DNA of 64,000 bases from an uncultured SAR116 cluster alpha proteobacterium (GTDB lineage: Bacteria; Pseudomonadota; Alphaproteobacteria; Puniceispirillales; Marisalimonadaceae). This document shows positions 1-8,805 of the stretch, one piece after another. The translations under genes were made by a program, and so were the position numbers. Numbering within the stretch: the first letter of the stretch is position 1; the number at the start of each line of letters is the position of its first letter. Location: NCBI GenBank assembly GCA_902595515.1, contig CACJQK010000002.1:124001-188000 (forward strand). Reading direction: 5' to 3'. Below the pieces are notes generated by a model that did no database searches, was not told the origin of the DNA, and saw only the letters and a list, made by a program, of their open reading frames with translations.

Positions 1-22
1 GACCACCTTTGCGAGTTTCCAA
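1..22 (-). CDS. 5' end of a gene running off the left edge, possibly a TPP-dependent enzyme
   Basis: On the minus strand a TTG codon lies six bases after a good GAGG ribosome binding site and opens a frame reading METRKGG up to the window edge. The nearby ATG in another frame stops after two codons. Acetolactate-synthase-like thiamine-diphosphate enzymes often begin with a similar TRKGG stretch, but seven residues cannot establish a family. It would be the next gene after the rhodanese in the same direction. The existence of a start here is moderately supported; the function is a guess. Confidence 0.3.
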
Positions 23-109
23 AATTTACCTCATTTAATTATTATGACTTGATATATATATAATCATTTTTGTTGAAACAAGCTATGAAGTCTTAATTCA
101 AAATAAATT

Positions 110-415
110 TTATATTTGATTAATATTTATCCAGCCTTCATATCCCTCATCCATGCTAAATACATTTTTGAAACCATGATGACTGAAAAAATTGGCAGCT
201 GATTGGCTTGAGTTGCCATGATAACAGTAAATTAAAATTGTATCGTTCTTATCTTTTTTTTTAAGAAAGTTTTGAATATCTAAATCTTCAACATGAATGG
301 CATTATCAATGTGTCCATTCTTGAACGAATTGTAATCTCTTATATCGATTAAGATTAGATCATCTTTTGATATAAGATCCTTTGCATCTTTAATTGATAT
401 ACGATTGAAAGACAT
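110..415 (-). CDS. glpE: GlpE-like single-domain rhodanese (thiosulfate sulfurtransferase)
   Basis: A 101-residue single rhodanese domain, the usual GlpE length. The active-site loop CYHGNSS (Cys64) is the GlpE form of the loop. The N-terminal LIDIRD and the GHIDNA segment are the other family motifs. Such enzymes move sulfane sulfur from thiosulfate to cyanide, thioredoxin or other thiols in the cytoplasm. It is the last gene of the run GMC oxidoreductase, acyl-CoA dehydrogenase, HIBYL-CoA hydrolase, thiolase, rhodanese, six bases after the thiolase stop, so it is probably co-transcribed. Why a sulfurtransferase sits with acyl-CoA genes is not evident. Confidence 0.85.
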   Translation of the reverse strand: MSFNRISIKDAKDLISKDDLILIDIRDYNSFKNGHIDNAIHVEDLDIQNFLKKKDKNDTILIYCYHGNSSQSAANFFSHHGFKNVFSMDEGYEGWININQI

Positions 416-421
416 TTTGTT

Positions 422-1594
422 TTATAAAGCTTCGATAATTACTGCTATTCCTTGTCCTCCACCAATACACATAGTAGCAAGACCATATTTCCCTTTACGT
501 TTCCTTAATTCATATACGAGTTTTGTCATAATTATTGCACCAGTCGCACCCACAGGATGACCTAATGCAATAGCTCCTCCATTAACATTAACTATCTCAG
601 GATTAAAACCTAATTGTTTATTAACGGCACATGCTTGAGCTGCAAAAGCTTCATTAGATTCAATTAAATCTAAATCTGAAACAGTTAGTTGAGCTTTATT
701 TAATGCCATTTTTGATGCAGGTACTGGGCCCATTCCCATTTCATCAGGGTCAACACCTCCAAATCCATATGAAACTACTCTAGCTAACGGTTTACCACTT
801 TTTGCTTTTTCTTCATTAGCTAGTACTAAAGCGGAAGCTCCATCATTAATTCCTGAAGCATTACCAGCTGTTACTACACCATCTTTTTTAAAAGCAGTTT
901 TGAGACCTGTTAATGTTTCTATACTAGTTTCTGGTTTTGGATGCTCGTCTATTTCAAAAATCTGAATTCCCTTTCTTGTTTTTATTTCAATAGGAAGGAT
1001 TTGATCTTTAAAATTACCATTTTCAATGGCCTCGTGAGCCCTTTTTTGACTAGCTAATGCAAATTCATCCTGCATTTCTCTACTAATTTGATATCTACTT
1101 GAAATATTTTCTGCGGTTATACCCATATGTCCATGACCAAAAGGATCATGAAGTGCACCTAACATCATATCATGAACTTGTCCATCACCCATTCTTGAAC
1201 CCCATCGAAACCCTTGAACAATATGTGCACCATTTGACATAACTTCTACACCTCCTGCTACTGCAACTGAAGCATCTCCAAGCATGAGAATTTGTGAGGC
1301 ACTTACAATTGCCTGAAGCCCTGAGCCACAAAGTCTATTTACAGTCAACGCAGCAGATGCTTTGTCCATTCCAGCCTGTAATGCAATAACCCTACTTACA
1401 TACATATCTCTAGGTTCTGTATGAATGACATTACCAAAAACAGCATGCTCAACTTCATTAGCCTCATAACCAGATCTTGCAATAGCTTCTTTTGCCACTA
1501 AAGTTCCAAGATCGACAGGACAATGATTTTTAAGGGCACCTCCAAATCCTCCAATTGCAGATCTGTTTGCTGACATAATGTAAACATTGTTCAT
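422..1594 (-). CDS. Thiolase (acetyl-CoA acetyltransferase / beta-ketothiolase)
   Basis: A complete 390-residue thiolase. The nucleophilic cysteine lies in NRLCGSGLQ (Cys89), the catalytic histidine in ALGHPVGATG (about 346) and the second cysteine in CIGGGQG (about 376). The start is preceded by a strong GGAGG. Thiolases either cleave 3-ketoacyl-CoA or condense two acetyl-CoA; the sequence does not decide the direction. Its place after an acyl-CoA dehydrogenase and a hydrolase of valine breakdown favours the degradative role. An acetoacetyl-CoA synthetase elsewhere in the window could feed it with acetoacetyl-CoA. Confidence 0.9.
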   Translation of the reverse strand: MNNVYIMSANRSAIGGFGGALKNHCPVDLGTLVAKEAIARSGYEANEVEHAVFGNVIHTEPRDMYVSRVIALQAGMDKASAALTVNRLCGSGLQAIVSASQILMLGDASVAVAGGVEVMSNGAHIVQGFRWGSRMGDGQVHDMMLGALHDPFGHGHMGITAENISSRYQISREMQDEFALASQKRAHEAIENGNFKDQILPIEIKTRKGIQIFEIDEHPKPETSIETLTGLKTAFKKDGVVTAGNASGINDGASALVLANEEKAKSGKPLARVVSYGFGGVDPDEMGMGPVPASKMALNKAQLTVSDLDLIESNEAFAAQACAVNKQLGFNPEIVNVNGGAIALGHPVGATGAIIMTKLVYELRKRKGKYGLATMCIGGGQGIAVIIEAL

Positions 1595-1625
1595 TTTAGT
1601 TTTCCTCCAGAAGTTAACTTTTATT

Positions 1626-2705
1626 CTAATTTTTTAAAATTAAGTCTAAGTCTCCTAAATCCTCAAAAAATAGATTAACTCGAGTTTCATCAACATCTTG
1701 AATTTTATTAGGTTTCCAATTTGGTTTTCTATCTTTATCTACAAGCATTGCTCTAACGCCTTCAAAAAAATCTCCAATTTCTACACAACGTTGAACCATT
1801 CTGTACTCCATTATAAGTTCGTCTTTTAAACTCATGTGACTAGCATTTCTGATTTGCTTTAAAGAGATTTTTAAGGAAGTTGGAGATTTATGTTTTAACT
1901 CTTCGTATTGAACCTTTAAAAATTCATTTTCAATAAGTTTTTCACATTCGTCAAATATTTGTTCGATTGTATCATAAGAGAAAACTTTTTTAATCAAATC
2001 CCCATTATTCATCAACACACTATCTTCAGTCTCTGGTTTTGATGAAAATTGATCAATAATATTGTTAACATTTTGATTAGAATTTGGTGAAGAAGAAATG
2101 ATTGAATTCTTTAAAATCTCAACTTTTTCTGAGGAAACGTAATGAGTAATTAGTTTAAGCTTCAATAAGTCATAAGCTTTAATTCTTGCACCAACTAGAG
2201 ACAACCAAGCCCCAATTCCTTTATCTAATTGACCAAGCAACCACCCTCCTCCAACGTCTGGAAATAATCCAATTGCTGTTTCCGGCATTGCAAACATTGT
2301 TTTTTCCGAGGCAACCACGTGACTACCATGCATTGACACACCGACACCTCCACCCATAGTAAATCCATTAATTAAGGAAATGAAAGGTTTTTTATAATTA
2401 CTAATTTTATAGTTAAGAGTATATTCGTCATAAAAAAAAGATTTAGATAAATTGGTTGGTGGTCCACCGTCTGCTAAAACTTCTTTTCTTAACTTAACAA
2501 CATCTCCTCCAGCACAGAAAGAACGGTCTCCAGAGCCCTCAATTATAATGCAGTTTATATTATCGTTAATTTCCCAAGAATTAAGATTTTTATTTATTTT
2601 TTGAACCATTGAATAAGTGAGAGCATTTAACCTATCTGGTCTATTAAGGGTAATTACACCTACGCCATTATCTTCAGTGAATATAACTTCATCCTGCATT
2701 GTCAA
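1626..2705 (-). CDS. 3-hydroxyisobutyryl-CoA hydrolase-like (crotonase superfamily)
   Basis: A 359-residue crotonase-fold protein. Its length and its C-terminal part, ending in a segment with EGVRAMLVDKDRKPNW, mark the 3-hydroxyisobutyryl-CoA hydrolase branch rather than ordinary hydratases of about 260 residues. The oxyanion-hole region GGGVGVSMHG and the catalytic-glutamate segment MPETAIGLFPDVGG are intact. The enzyme releases CoA from 3-hydroxyisobutyryl-CoA in valine catabolism. The listed start is a TTG five bases after AGGA, with an ATG two codons further in. It follows the acyl-CoA dehydrogenase by 17 bases. Neither the 3-hydroxyisobutyrate nor the methylmalonate-semialdehyde dehydrogenase is in the window. 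Confidence 0.88.
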   Translation of the reverse strand: MTMQDEVIFTEDNGVGVITLNRPDRLNALTYSMVQKINKNLNSWEINDNINCIIIEGSGDRSFCAGGDVVKLRKEVLADGGPPTNLSKSFFYDEYTLNYKISNYKKPFISLINGFTMGGGVGVSMHGSHVVASEKTMFAMPETAIGLFPDVGGGWLLGQLDKGIGAWLSLVGARIKAYDLLKLKLITHYVSSEKVEILKNSIISSSPNSNQNVNNIIDQFSSKPETEDSVLMNNGDLIKKVFSYDTIEQIFDECEKLIENEFLKVQYEELKHKSPTSLKISLKQIRNASHMSLKDELIMEYRMVQRCVEIGDFFEGVRAMLVDKDRKPNWKPNKIQDVDETRVNLFFEDLGDLDLILKN

Positions 2706-2722
2706 AATTATCCTTTTTAAAT

Positions 2723-3865
2723 TTAATTAGCTTTTAAATGTCTTGAAATAATAACTCTCATTATTTCATTAGTCCCCTCTAAGATTTGATGAACCCTTAA
2801 ATCCCTTACAAGTCTTTCTAGCGGAAAGTCTTTCAAATATCCATAACCACCATGAATTTGAAGAGCCATATTACATATCTCAGAGCATACATCCGTTGCA
2901 TATCTTTTAGCCATTGCACATAGTTTTGTAGCTTGTTTATCTGCGGTATCTAATGCACAAGCGGCTCTTAAAACCATAAGGCGAGAAGCCTCCAACTCAG
3001 TTGCCATATCCGCTAACTTAAATTGTGTGACTTGGAATTTGTCTAGTGATTTGCCAAATTGTTTTCTTTCTGCAGAATAACTGATAGATGCTTCTAAAGC
3101 TGCTCTTGCTCCACCCAAAGAACATGCGGCAATATTTACTCTTCCACCATCTAGACCTTTCATTGCAATTTTAAATCCATCGCCTTCATTTCCAACAAGA
3201 TTATCTATTGGTATTTCACAATTATCAAAATTTACCATAGATGTGTGTTGACTATTCCAACCCATTTTCTTTTCTTGTTTTCCAAATGATAAACCCTTTG
3301 TTCCTTTTTCTACTAATATACATGAAACACCACTAGCACCTTCTTCACCTGTTCTGCACATTACTGCAAAAATATCACTTGTAGGTCCTCCAGATATAAA
3401 ACTTTTTGAACCATTTAAAACGTAATGACTATTTCCTTTTTTTGTAGCTTTAGTTTTCAATGCCACAGCATCTGATCCAGAACCTGGTTCTGTAAGACAG
3501 TAACTAGACATCATTTGCATAGTTGATAACTTTTTAATGAACCTTTCTTTTATATGATCTGATCCATGAGCATCTATCATCCAAGTAACCATATTATGGA
3601 TAGATATATAAGCTGCAGTGGACACACATCCCCTAGAAAGTTCTTCGAAGCAAATAGCAGCATCCAACCGACTAAGGCCTGAACCTCCATAAGTCTCATT
3701 CACATAAATAGCAGCCAAACCAAGTTCAGCCGCTTTTTTTAAAGTTTCGACAGGGAAAATTTCGTTTTGATCCCATTCAGATGCATGAGGCATGAGTTCT
3801 GTTTCAGCGAAATTTTTTGCCATTTCTTTTATATTTAACTGATCCTCGTTATATTCAAAGTTCAT
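2723..3865 (-). CDS. Acyl-CoA dehydrogenase, isobutyryl-/short branched-chain type
   Basis: A full FAD-dependent acyl-CoA dehydrogenase. The flavin and substrate signature CLTEPGSGSDA, the segment QIHGGYGYLKDFPLERLVRD and the catalytic glutamate in ILEGTNEIMR are all present. I moved the start from 3886 to the ATG at 3865 because GAGG stands just before it and family members begin close to MNFEYNEDQ; this gives 380 residues. It oxidises acyl-CoA to enoyl-CoA and passes electrons to ETF. Placement directly before HIBYL-CoA hydrolase suggests isobutyryl-CoA (valine) as substrate, but related enzymes take other short acyl-CoAs. Confidence 0.9.
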   Translation of the reverse strand: MNFEYNEDQLNIKEMAKNFAETELMPHASEWDQNEIFPVETLKKAAELGLAAIYVNETYGGSGLSRLDAAICFEELSRGCVSTAAYISIHNMVTWMIDAHGSDHIKERFIKKLSTMQMMSSYCLTEPGSGSDAVALKTKATKKGNSHYVLNGSKSFISGGPTSDIFAVMCRTGEEGASGVSCILVEKGTKGLSFGKQEKKMGWNSQHTSMVNFDNCEIPIDNLVGNEGDGFKIAMKGLDGGRVNIAACSLGGARAALEASISYSAERKQFGKSLDKFQVTQFKLADMATELEASRLMVLRAACALDTADKQATKLCAMAKRYATDVCSEICNMALQIHGGYGYLKDFPLERLVRDLRVHQILEGTNEIMRVIISRHLKAN

Positions 3866-3896
3866 TTTTACCTCTTCATTACCCATTTCATACTTA

Positions 3897-5498
3897 CTAA
3901 ATTTTATGTGACTGCAAAATCATCTCTGATGCCTTTTCAGCAATCATTAATGTCGGCGCATTCGTATTACCAGAAGTTATAGTGGGCATTACTGAAGCAT
4001 CAGCAACCCTAAGACTATCCACTCCTCTTACTTTTAAGTTACTATCTGTCACTGAGGTTTTATTAGAGCCCATTGCACACGTGCCGACTGGATGAAAAAT
4101 CGTTGTACCAATATCACCAGCAACTTTTTTGAGTTCATCTTCAGATTGAAACTGTATACCCGGCGCAAATTCTTTGGGATTATATTTTTTCATTGCAGGT
4201 TGGGAAATTATTTTTCTTGCTAACTTTATAGATTGAGCAGCTACAATTTTATCTTTTTCTTCAGATAAGTAATTGGGGTCTATTGATGGAGCTATCTTGT
4301 AATCTTTTGAAGTAATGTGAACTTTCCCTCTGCTTTGAGGGTTAAGGTTACAAACACTTGCTGTTAAACCTGGAAAACTATGTAAAGGGTCTCCAAATTT
4401 ATCTAAAGATAGAGGTTGGACATGAAATTGAAGATTGGGTGTTTCATAAGATTTATCAGACATTGCAAAAACACCTAATTGACTTGGCGCCATTGACATT
4501 GGTCCAGATCTCTTGAGAGCATATTCCAAACCAATAGCTATTTTACCAAGTAAAGAGTTTGCTTTTTGATTAAGTGTTTTAGCATTTTCTAGCCTATAAA
4601 TAACTCTCAATTGAAGATGATCTTGTAAATTCTCACCAACATTATTACTCTCAACCAAAGTATTAATGCCTAAGTTTGAGAGTATTTTTGGATTACCAAT
4701 ACCTGATAATTCTAATATTTTAGGTGACCCAATAGATCCAGCAGAAAGTATAACTTCTCTGTTTGCAAAAATGTCTTCTAGCTTTCCATTTCTAAATACT
4801 TGTATACCTTTGCACTTTTTATTGTTCAAAATTATTTTATTAACTTCACATTTACTTATTATTTTAAGGTTCTTTCTGTTTTGAATTGGTTTAATAAATG
4901 CTTTAACAGTATTCCACCTAAATCCAGAATTTTGATTTACTTTAAAATAAGAAACTCCAAAATTATTTCCTTCATTAAAATCATCTGTTTTAGGTATTCC
5001 AGCTTCAATAGTTGCGTCTCTAAAACTATCTAAAATATCCCATGAAAGCCTTTGTTGATTTACTTTCCATTCGCCACCAGCGCCATGAAACTCACTTTCA
5101 CCATCATAACTATCTTCCATATTTTTGAAATATGGTAAAACATCATCCCAACTCCAACCTTCATTACCCATTTGTCTCCATTGGTCATAATCACCTGCTT
5201 GTCCTCGCATATAAATCATACCATTTATAGACGAACAGCCTCCCATGATTTTACCTCTTGGATAATTTAGAGATCTTCCGTTTAATCCTTTTTGAGAAGT
5301 AGTTTTATAAAGCCAGTCTGTTCTTTTATTTCCCATACAATAAAGGTATCCAACTGGTATATGAACCCAGTGGTAATTATCATTTCCTCCAGCTTCTATT
5401 AATGCGACAGAATATCTATCGTTTGCTGATAATCGATTCGCTAAGAGACATCCAGCAGTTCCTGCACCAACAACGATAAAATCAAAGCTTTGTGTCAT
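3897..5498 (-). CDS. GMC-family flavoprotein oxidoreductase (choline/alcohol dehydrogenase-like)
   Basis: A 533-residue glucose-methanol-choline oxidoreductase. The N-terminal dinucleotide fold reads DFIVVGAGTAGCLLANRLS, the GMC signature appears as GGCSSINGMIYMRG, and the C-terminal active site shows HPVGTCAMG with the late asparagine in GNTNAPTLM. It resembles choline dehydrogenase and the alkanol dehydrogenases; substrate cannot be read from sequence. The ATG is preceded by AAGG. It is the first gene of the five-gene operon and follows about 125 non-coding bases, so the operon promoter probably lies there. No betaine aldehyde dehydrogenase is adjacent, which argues against simple choline-to-betaine conversion. 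Confidence 0.87.
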   Translation of the reverse strand: MTQSFDFIVVGAGTAGCLLANRLSANDRYSVALIEAGGNDNYHWVHIPVGYLYCMGNKRTDWLYKTTSQKGLNGRSLNYPRGKIMGGCSSINGMIYMRGQAGDYDQWRQMGNEGWSWDDVLPYFKNMEDSYDGESEFHGAGGEWKVNQQRLSWDILDSFRDATIEAGIPKTDDFNEGNNFGVSYFKVNQNSGFRWNTVKAFIKPIQNRKNLKIISKCEVNKIILNNKKCKGIQVFRNGKLEDIFANREVILSAGSIGSPKILELSGIGNPKILSNLGINTLVESNNVGENLQDHLQLRVIYRLENAKTLNQKANSLLGKIAIGLEYALKRSGPMSMAPSQLGVFAMSDKSYETPNLQFHVQPLSLDKFGDPLHSFPGLTASVCNLNPQSRGKVHITSKDYKIAPSIDPNYLSEEKDKIVAAQSIKLARKIISQPAMKKYNPKEFAPGIQFQSEDELKKVAGDIGTTIFHPVGTCAMGSNKTSVTDSNLKVRGVDSLRVADASVMPTITSGNTNAPTLMIAEKASEMILQSHKI

Positions 5499-5623
5499 AC
5501 AGATTGCCTTTTATAATTGTATAAAATAATAAAAATTGATATTATAGTATTTGATCTAAAATTAATTTTCTATGTAAAAAATTTAAATCTGCTTCAAAAG
5601 ATAATTTTTAAAACCACTTAATT

Positions 5624-6406
5624 CTACTTTTCGTTCCAAGAAGGAGGTCTTTTGTCTAAGAAGGCACTAATACCTTCATGTGCGTCTATTTCCATCATGT
5701 TAATTGCCATTACTTCAGAAGTATAGTGATAAGCCTCATCTAGTGACATGTCTACTTGTTTATAAAAAGCCTCCTTTCCAATCTTTACTGTAGAAGTTGG
5801 CTTTGAAGCAATTAATTTTGCCAAGTTTAGTGTATCAACATGAAGCCGTTCTAATGGCACACATTTATTAATAAGCCCAAACTGAACAGCTTCTTGTGCG
5901 CTAAGTTTTTCACCAGTTAAAAGCATTTCCATGATTTTTTTTCTGCTAATGTTTCGAGAAACCGCAACCATAGGTGTTGAGCAAAAAAGACCTATATTTA
6001 CACCTGGTGTCATAAATGAAGATTGTTTCGAAGCAACAGCTAAATCACAAGTTGCTACTAGTTGACAACCAGCAGCAGCAGCAATTCCACAAACTTCAGC
6101 TATCACTGGTTGTGGCAACCTTAATATGGTTCGCATTAAGATTGAACATTCATCAAATAAATTTTTAAAGAAAACTTTATTTTTCTTGTTTTGTCTCAGT
6201 TCTTCTAGATCGTGCCCAGCTGAGAAACCAGGTCCCTCAGAAGAAATAATTATTACTTTTATTTTAGTTTGCGCAGAAACATCTCCTAAAGCTTCTGTAA
6301 GATTTTTTATTAATTGTAAAGATAATGGATTGTGTTTTTCACCGTTAGTTAATTCTATCCTAACTATGTTTTCAGTCTCATTTTTAATAGAAAAAAAATT
6401 ATCCAT
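5624..6406 (-). CDS. Enoyl-CoA hydratase/isomerase family protein (ECHDC3-like)
   Basis: A 260-residue crotonase-fold protein. The oxyanion-hole segments are SAGHDLEEL and CGIAAAAGCQLVATCDLAVAS, and the C-terminal helix carries the family-typical DAHEGISAFLDKRPPSW. The alanine-rich CGIAAAAG and the position usually held by the second catalytic glutamate (MTPGVNIGLFCS, with glycine) look like the ECHDC3-type subgroup rather than a classical fatty-acid hydratase, so its reaction is uncertain. It has the same direction as the GMC-thiolase operon but about 125 bases separate them. Confidence 0.85.
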   Translation of the reverse strand: MDNFFSIKNETENIVRIELTNGEKHNPLSLQLIKNLTEALGDVSAQTKIKVIIISSEGPGFSAGHDLEELRQNKKNKVFFKNLFDECSILMRTILRLPQPVIAEVCGIAAAAGCQLVATCDLAVASKQSSFMTPGVNIGLFCSTPMVAVSRNISRKKIMEMLLTGEKLSAQEAVQFGLINKCVPLERLHVDTLNLAKLIASKPTSTVKIGKEAFYKQVDMSLDEAYHYTSEVMAINMMEIDAHEGISAFLDKRPPSWNEK

Positions 6407-6538
6407 TTTTTGATCATAAATTGTTTATTTACCATTTGAAAGATATTTTGAATTTTGGTCAATCAATATTCTTATTTTATTGTTTATTTTACTTAAAATA
6501 AAAATCACATTAAATTGAATAAAATGAATTGTTATTAA

Positions 6539-7717
6539 ATGAAAAATTTTAATTATAAAGTTTTAGTCTTAATTTTAACTGGAACAGCCGCTCTTGCTTT
6601 AGCAATAGGTATTGGTAGGTTTACTTATACTCCTATATTACCTTTTATGTTAGAAGAGTTAAACATTACTAAAACTGAGGGTGGTTTAATTGCCTCATGG
6701 AACTTTTTTGGGTACTTATGTGGTTCACTGTTATCAATTTCTTCAATTTTTAAAAAAAGAGTTAAGCTTGTTTTTTTTATTTCTATAGTTTTTTCAATAT
6801 CAACTACATTTTTAATGAGCATAGATGATGAAGTGATATTTTTTATTATTATTCGATTTATAAGTGGTTTATCCAGTGCTTTTGTTCTCATATTTGGCAC
6901 AGCGTTAATTCTACCAAACATACAAGCATTAGGGAAAAAATCACTTAGCACTTCACACTTCATGGGTGTAGGTTTTGGAATAGTCATATCTTCCATTCTA
7001 GTTACATTTTTAGGAGAATTAGGTTTCCATTGGGATGATTTATGGATTGGTGTGGCTGTGTTATCAGTAATCTTAGCTGTTCCAATCTTTATATGTACTC
7101 CTAACGAAATTTTGCAATATTCATATTCTCAAAATTCAAATTATAAAAATAATTTTAGTTTTTCTTTAATTTCTACTTCGTATGGTTTGTATGGTTTTGG
7201 ATACGTAATTTTGGGGACGTTTATTTCAGCCATGGCTAGAGAAACATCTGGTCTAGAAGCTACTGAAATGTATGTTTGGTTGTTAGTAGGTTTAGCAGGC
7301 ATACCTATGGTTATTTTTTGGCCATGGTTTGGTAAAAAAATCGGCAATGACTTAGCTCTTTTTTTAGCTTGTGCAATAATGGGGTTAGGAGTTTTAATGC
7401 CCGTGCTATTAGAAAATAAAGTTGGGATTACTTCTGCATCTATTTTGCTTGGCTCAACGTTTATACCAATAACTGCACTTGCATTATTAGAGGGTCAGTC
7501 TAGATATAAGGGATCGATTAGAGTCTCTACTGCTATTTTAACTTCATCATTTAGTGTTGGGCAAATGATAGGACCTTATTTCGGTGGATTTATAATAGAT
7601 TTATTTAATTCTTATAGTATTGCATTAACAATATCCTCAATATCACTTTTTATTGCTTCTATATTAATGATTAATCCTAAAAGATTTCTTGGTAGTAAAT
7701 TTAGAGATATTCTTTGA
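6539..7717 (+). CDS. MFS transporter, YbfB/YjiJ family
   Basis: A 392-residue membrane protein with about twelve hydrophobic helices. The first helix reads ALAIGIGRFTYTPILPFM, the characteristic start of the YbfB/YjiJ group of major facilitator transporters. A second conserved glycine-rich stretch (SVGQMIGPYFGGFI) is in the eleventh helix region. Substrates of this family are largely unassigned. It diverges from the enoyl-CoA hydratase and converges on the APH-like kinase gene, whose last 17 bases it overlaps. Given its neighbours it may import an organic acid; that is inference from position only. Confidence 0.85.
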   Translation: MKNFNYKVLVLILTGTAALALAIGIGRFTYTPILPFMLEELNITKTEGGLIASWNFFGYLCGSLLSISSIFKKRVKLVFFISIVFSISTTFLMSIDDEVIFFIIIRFISGLSSAFVLIFGTALILPNIQALGKKSLSTSHFMGVGFGIVISSILVTFLGELGFHWDDLWIGVAVLSVILAVPIFICTPNEILQYSYSQNSNYKNNFSFSLISTSYGLYGFGYVILGTFISAMARETSGLEATEMYVWLLVGLAGIPMVIFWPWFGKKIGNDLALFLACAIMGLGVLMPVLLENKVGITSASILLGSTFIPITALALLEGQSRYKGSIRVSTAILTSSFSVGQMIGPYFGGFIIDLFNSYSIALTISSISLFIASILMINPKRFLGSKFRDIL

Positions 7718-8756
7718 GAATTCTTGAACCTAAATCTGCGACTGGTTCTGCTTGTTCTCCAACTTCATAAGCATTTTCACCTGAGTTATTTCCATCAATA
7801 ACACGCTTTGCTATACCTTGAAGAATACCTGCAAATCTAAAACAATTGAATGCTAGTAAAAACTTCCAATATTTTGGCTTATCAAAACTAGTTAAGTTTA
7901 AATAACTTTCTAAAATTTTATCTTCAGTTGGTATGCCTGAGTAAAATTTTTGATTATTAAAATTACTTAAACCACCTATTGGCCATGTTTTTTCGAAACT
8001 AAGCATTAATACCCAATATGATAAATCAATAAAAGGAGGTGATAGTGTTGACAATTCCCAATCTAACAAACCAATTATTCTTGGGATAGATTTGTTTTTT
8101 TCTAAAATCATATTATCTAAACGAAAATCACCGTGTAAAAGGCATGGTTTTAAATTATCTATTTCAGTTGGAATATACTTTGGTATAGTGTCAATTAAGT
8201 ATTCCATACTTTTTATATGTTTTGTTTCAGAGTCTCTGTATTGTTTTATCCACAAACTGATTTGTCTTTCAAGATAACCATAAGGTTTACCAAAATTCTC
8301 TAAACCAATTTTTTTTAAATCTATTTTAACTAATTCTGCCAAAATTTTGATTTTATGTTTATAAATTTTGTCTCTTTGTTCACTTGTATAATTTGAAAGA
8401 TCTGGATCAAACTCATGTGCCCCATTTATAAATTCCATAACATAAAATTCACTTCCAATTATATCTATATTACTACAATATCCATACATTTTAGGAGTAG
8501 GAATTTTTGAATTAGATAAAGCACTCATCACCTTATATTCTCTGTCAATCCGATGTGCACCTCTTAGAAGATTACCCAATGGTTTTGACCTAAGTACAAA
8601 GTTTTTATCTTCAGATTTTAAAAGAAAAGTAGGATTAGATTGGCCAGTTTCAAACTTTGTAATAAATAAAATTTTTTCATCAATCGATGTGTTTTTTTTT
8701 AACCAAAGATTTATGTTATTAATTTTATTTTTTACTGACATATTTACATGACTCAT
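7701..8756 (-). CDS. APH-type phosphotransferase, ACAD10/11 N-domain / LvaA-like
   Basis: A 351-residue aminoglycoside-phosphotransferase-fold kinase. The catalytic loop LLHGDFRLDNM and the metal-binding segment LLDWELSTLSPP are intact, and VLRSKPLG with HRIDREYKVMSAL lines the nucleotide-binding N-lobe. These segments closely resemble, from memory, the kinase domain fused to acyl-CoA dehydrogenase in animal ACAD10/ACAD11 and the LvaA kinase of levulinate degraders, which phosphorylate 4-hydroxyacyl-CoA. A real acyl-CoA dehydrogenase of the matching type lies 1.1 kb away in divergent orientation. Antibiotic resistance is unlikely. Met6 is an alternative start. Confidence 0.85.
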   Translation of the reverse strand: MSHVNMSVKNKINNINLWLKKNTSIDEKILFITKFETGQSNPTFLLKSEDKNFVLRSKPLGNLLRGAHRIDREYKVMSALSNSKIPTPKMYGYCSNIDIIGSEFYVMEFINGAHEFDPDLSNYTSEQRDKIYKHKIKILAELVKIDLKKIGLENFGKPYGYLERQISLWIKQYRDSETKHIKSMEYLIDTIPKYIPTEIDNLKPCLLHGDFRLDNMILEKNKSIPRIIGLLDWELSTLSPPFIDLSYWVLMLSFEKTWPIGGLSNFNNQKFYSGIPTEDKILESYLNLTSFDKPKYWKFLLAFNCFRFAGILQGIAKRVIDGNNSGENAYEVGEQAEPVADLGSRILKEYL

Positions 8757-8805
8757 TTATTGTTATTGAAACATAAATTTTAAATTATTTTTAGGTATAT
8801 GATAC

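Noticed and set aside
4666-5033. Plus-strand ORFs of 72 and 77 codons within the GMC gene, and the other short antisense ORFs of the track
   Set aside because: They are shadows of clear genes, with no ribosome binding site or recognisable protein features.
7701-8756. Aminoglycoside resistance gene
   Set aside because: The APH fold is shared, but motifs and neighbours match the acyl-CoA-linked kinase group.
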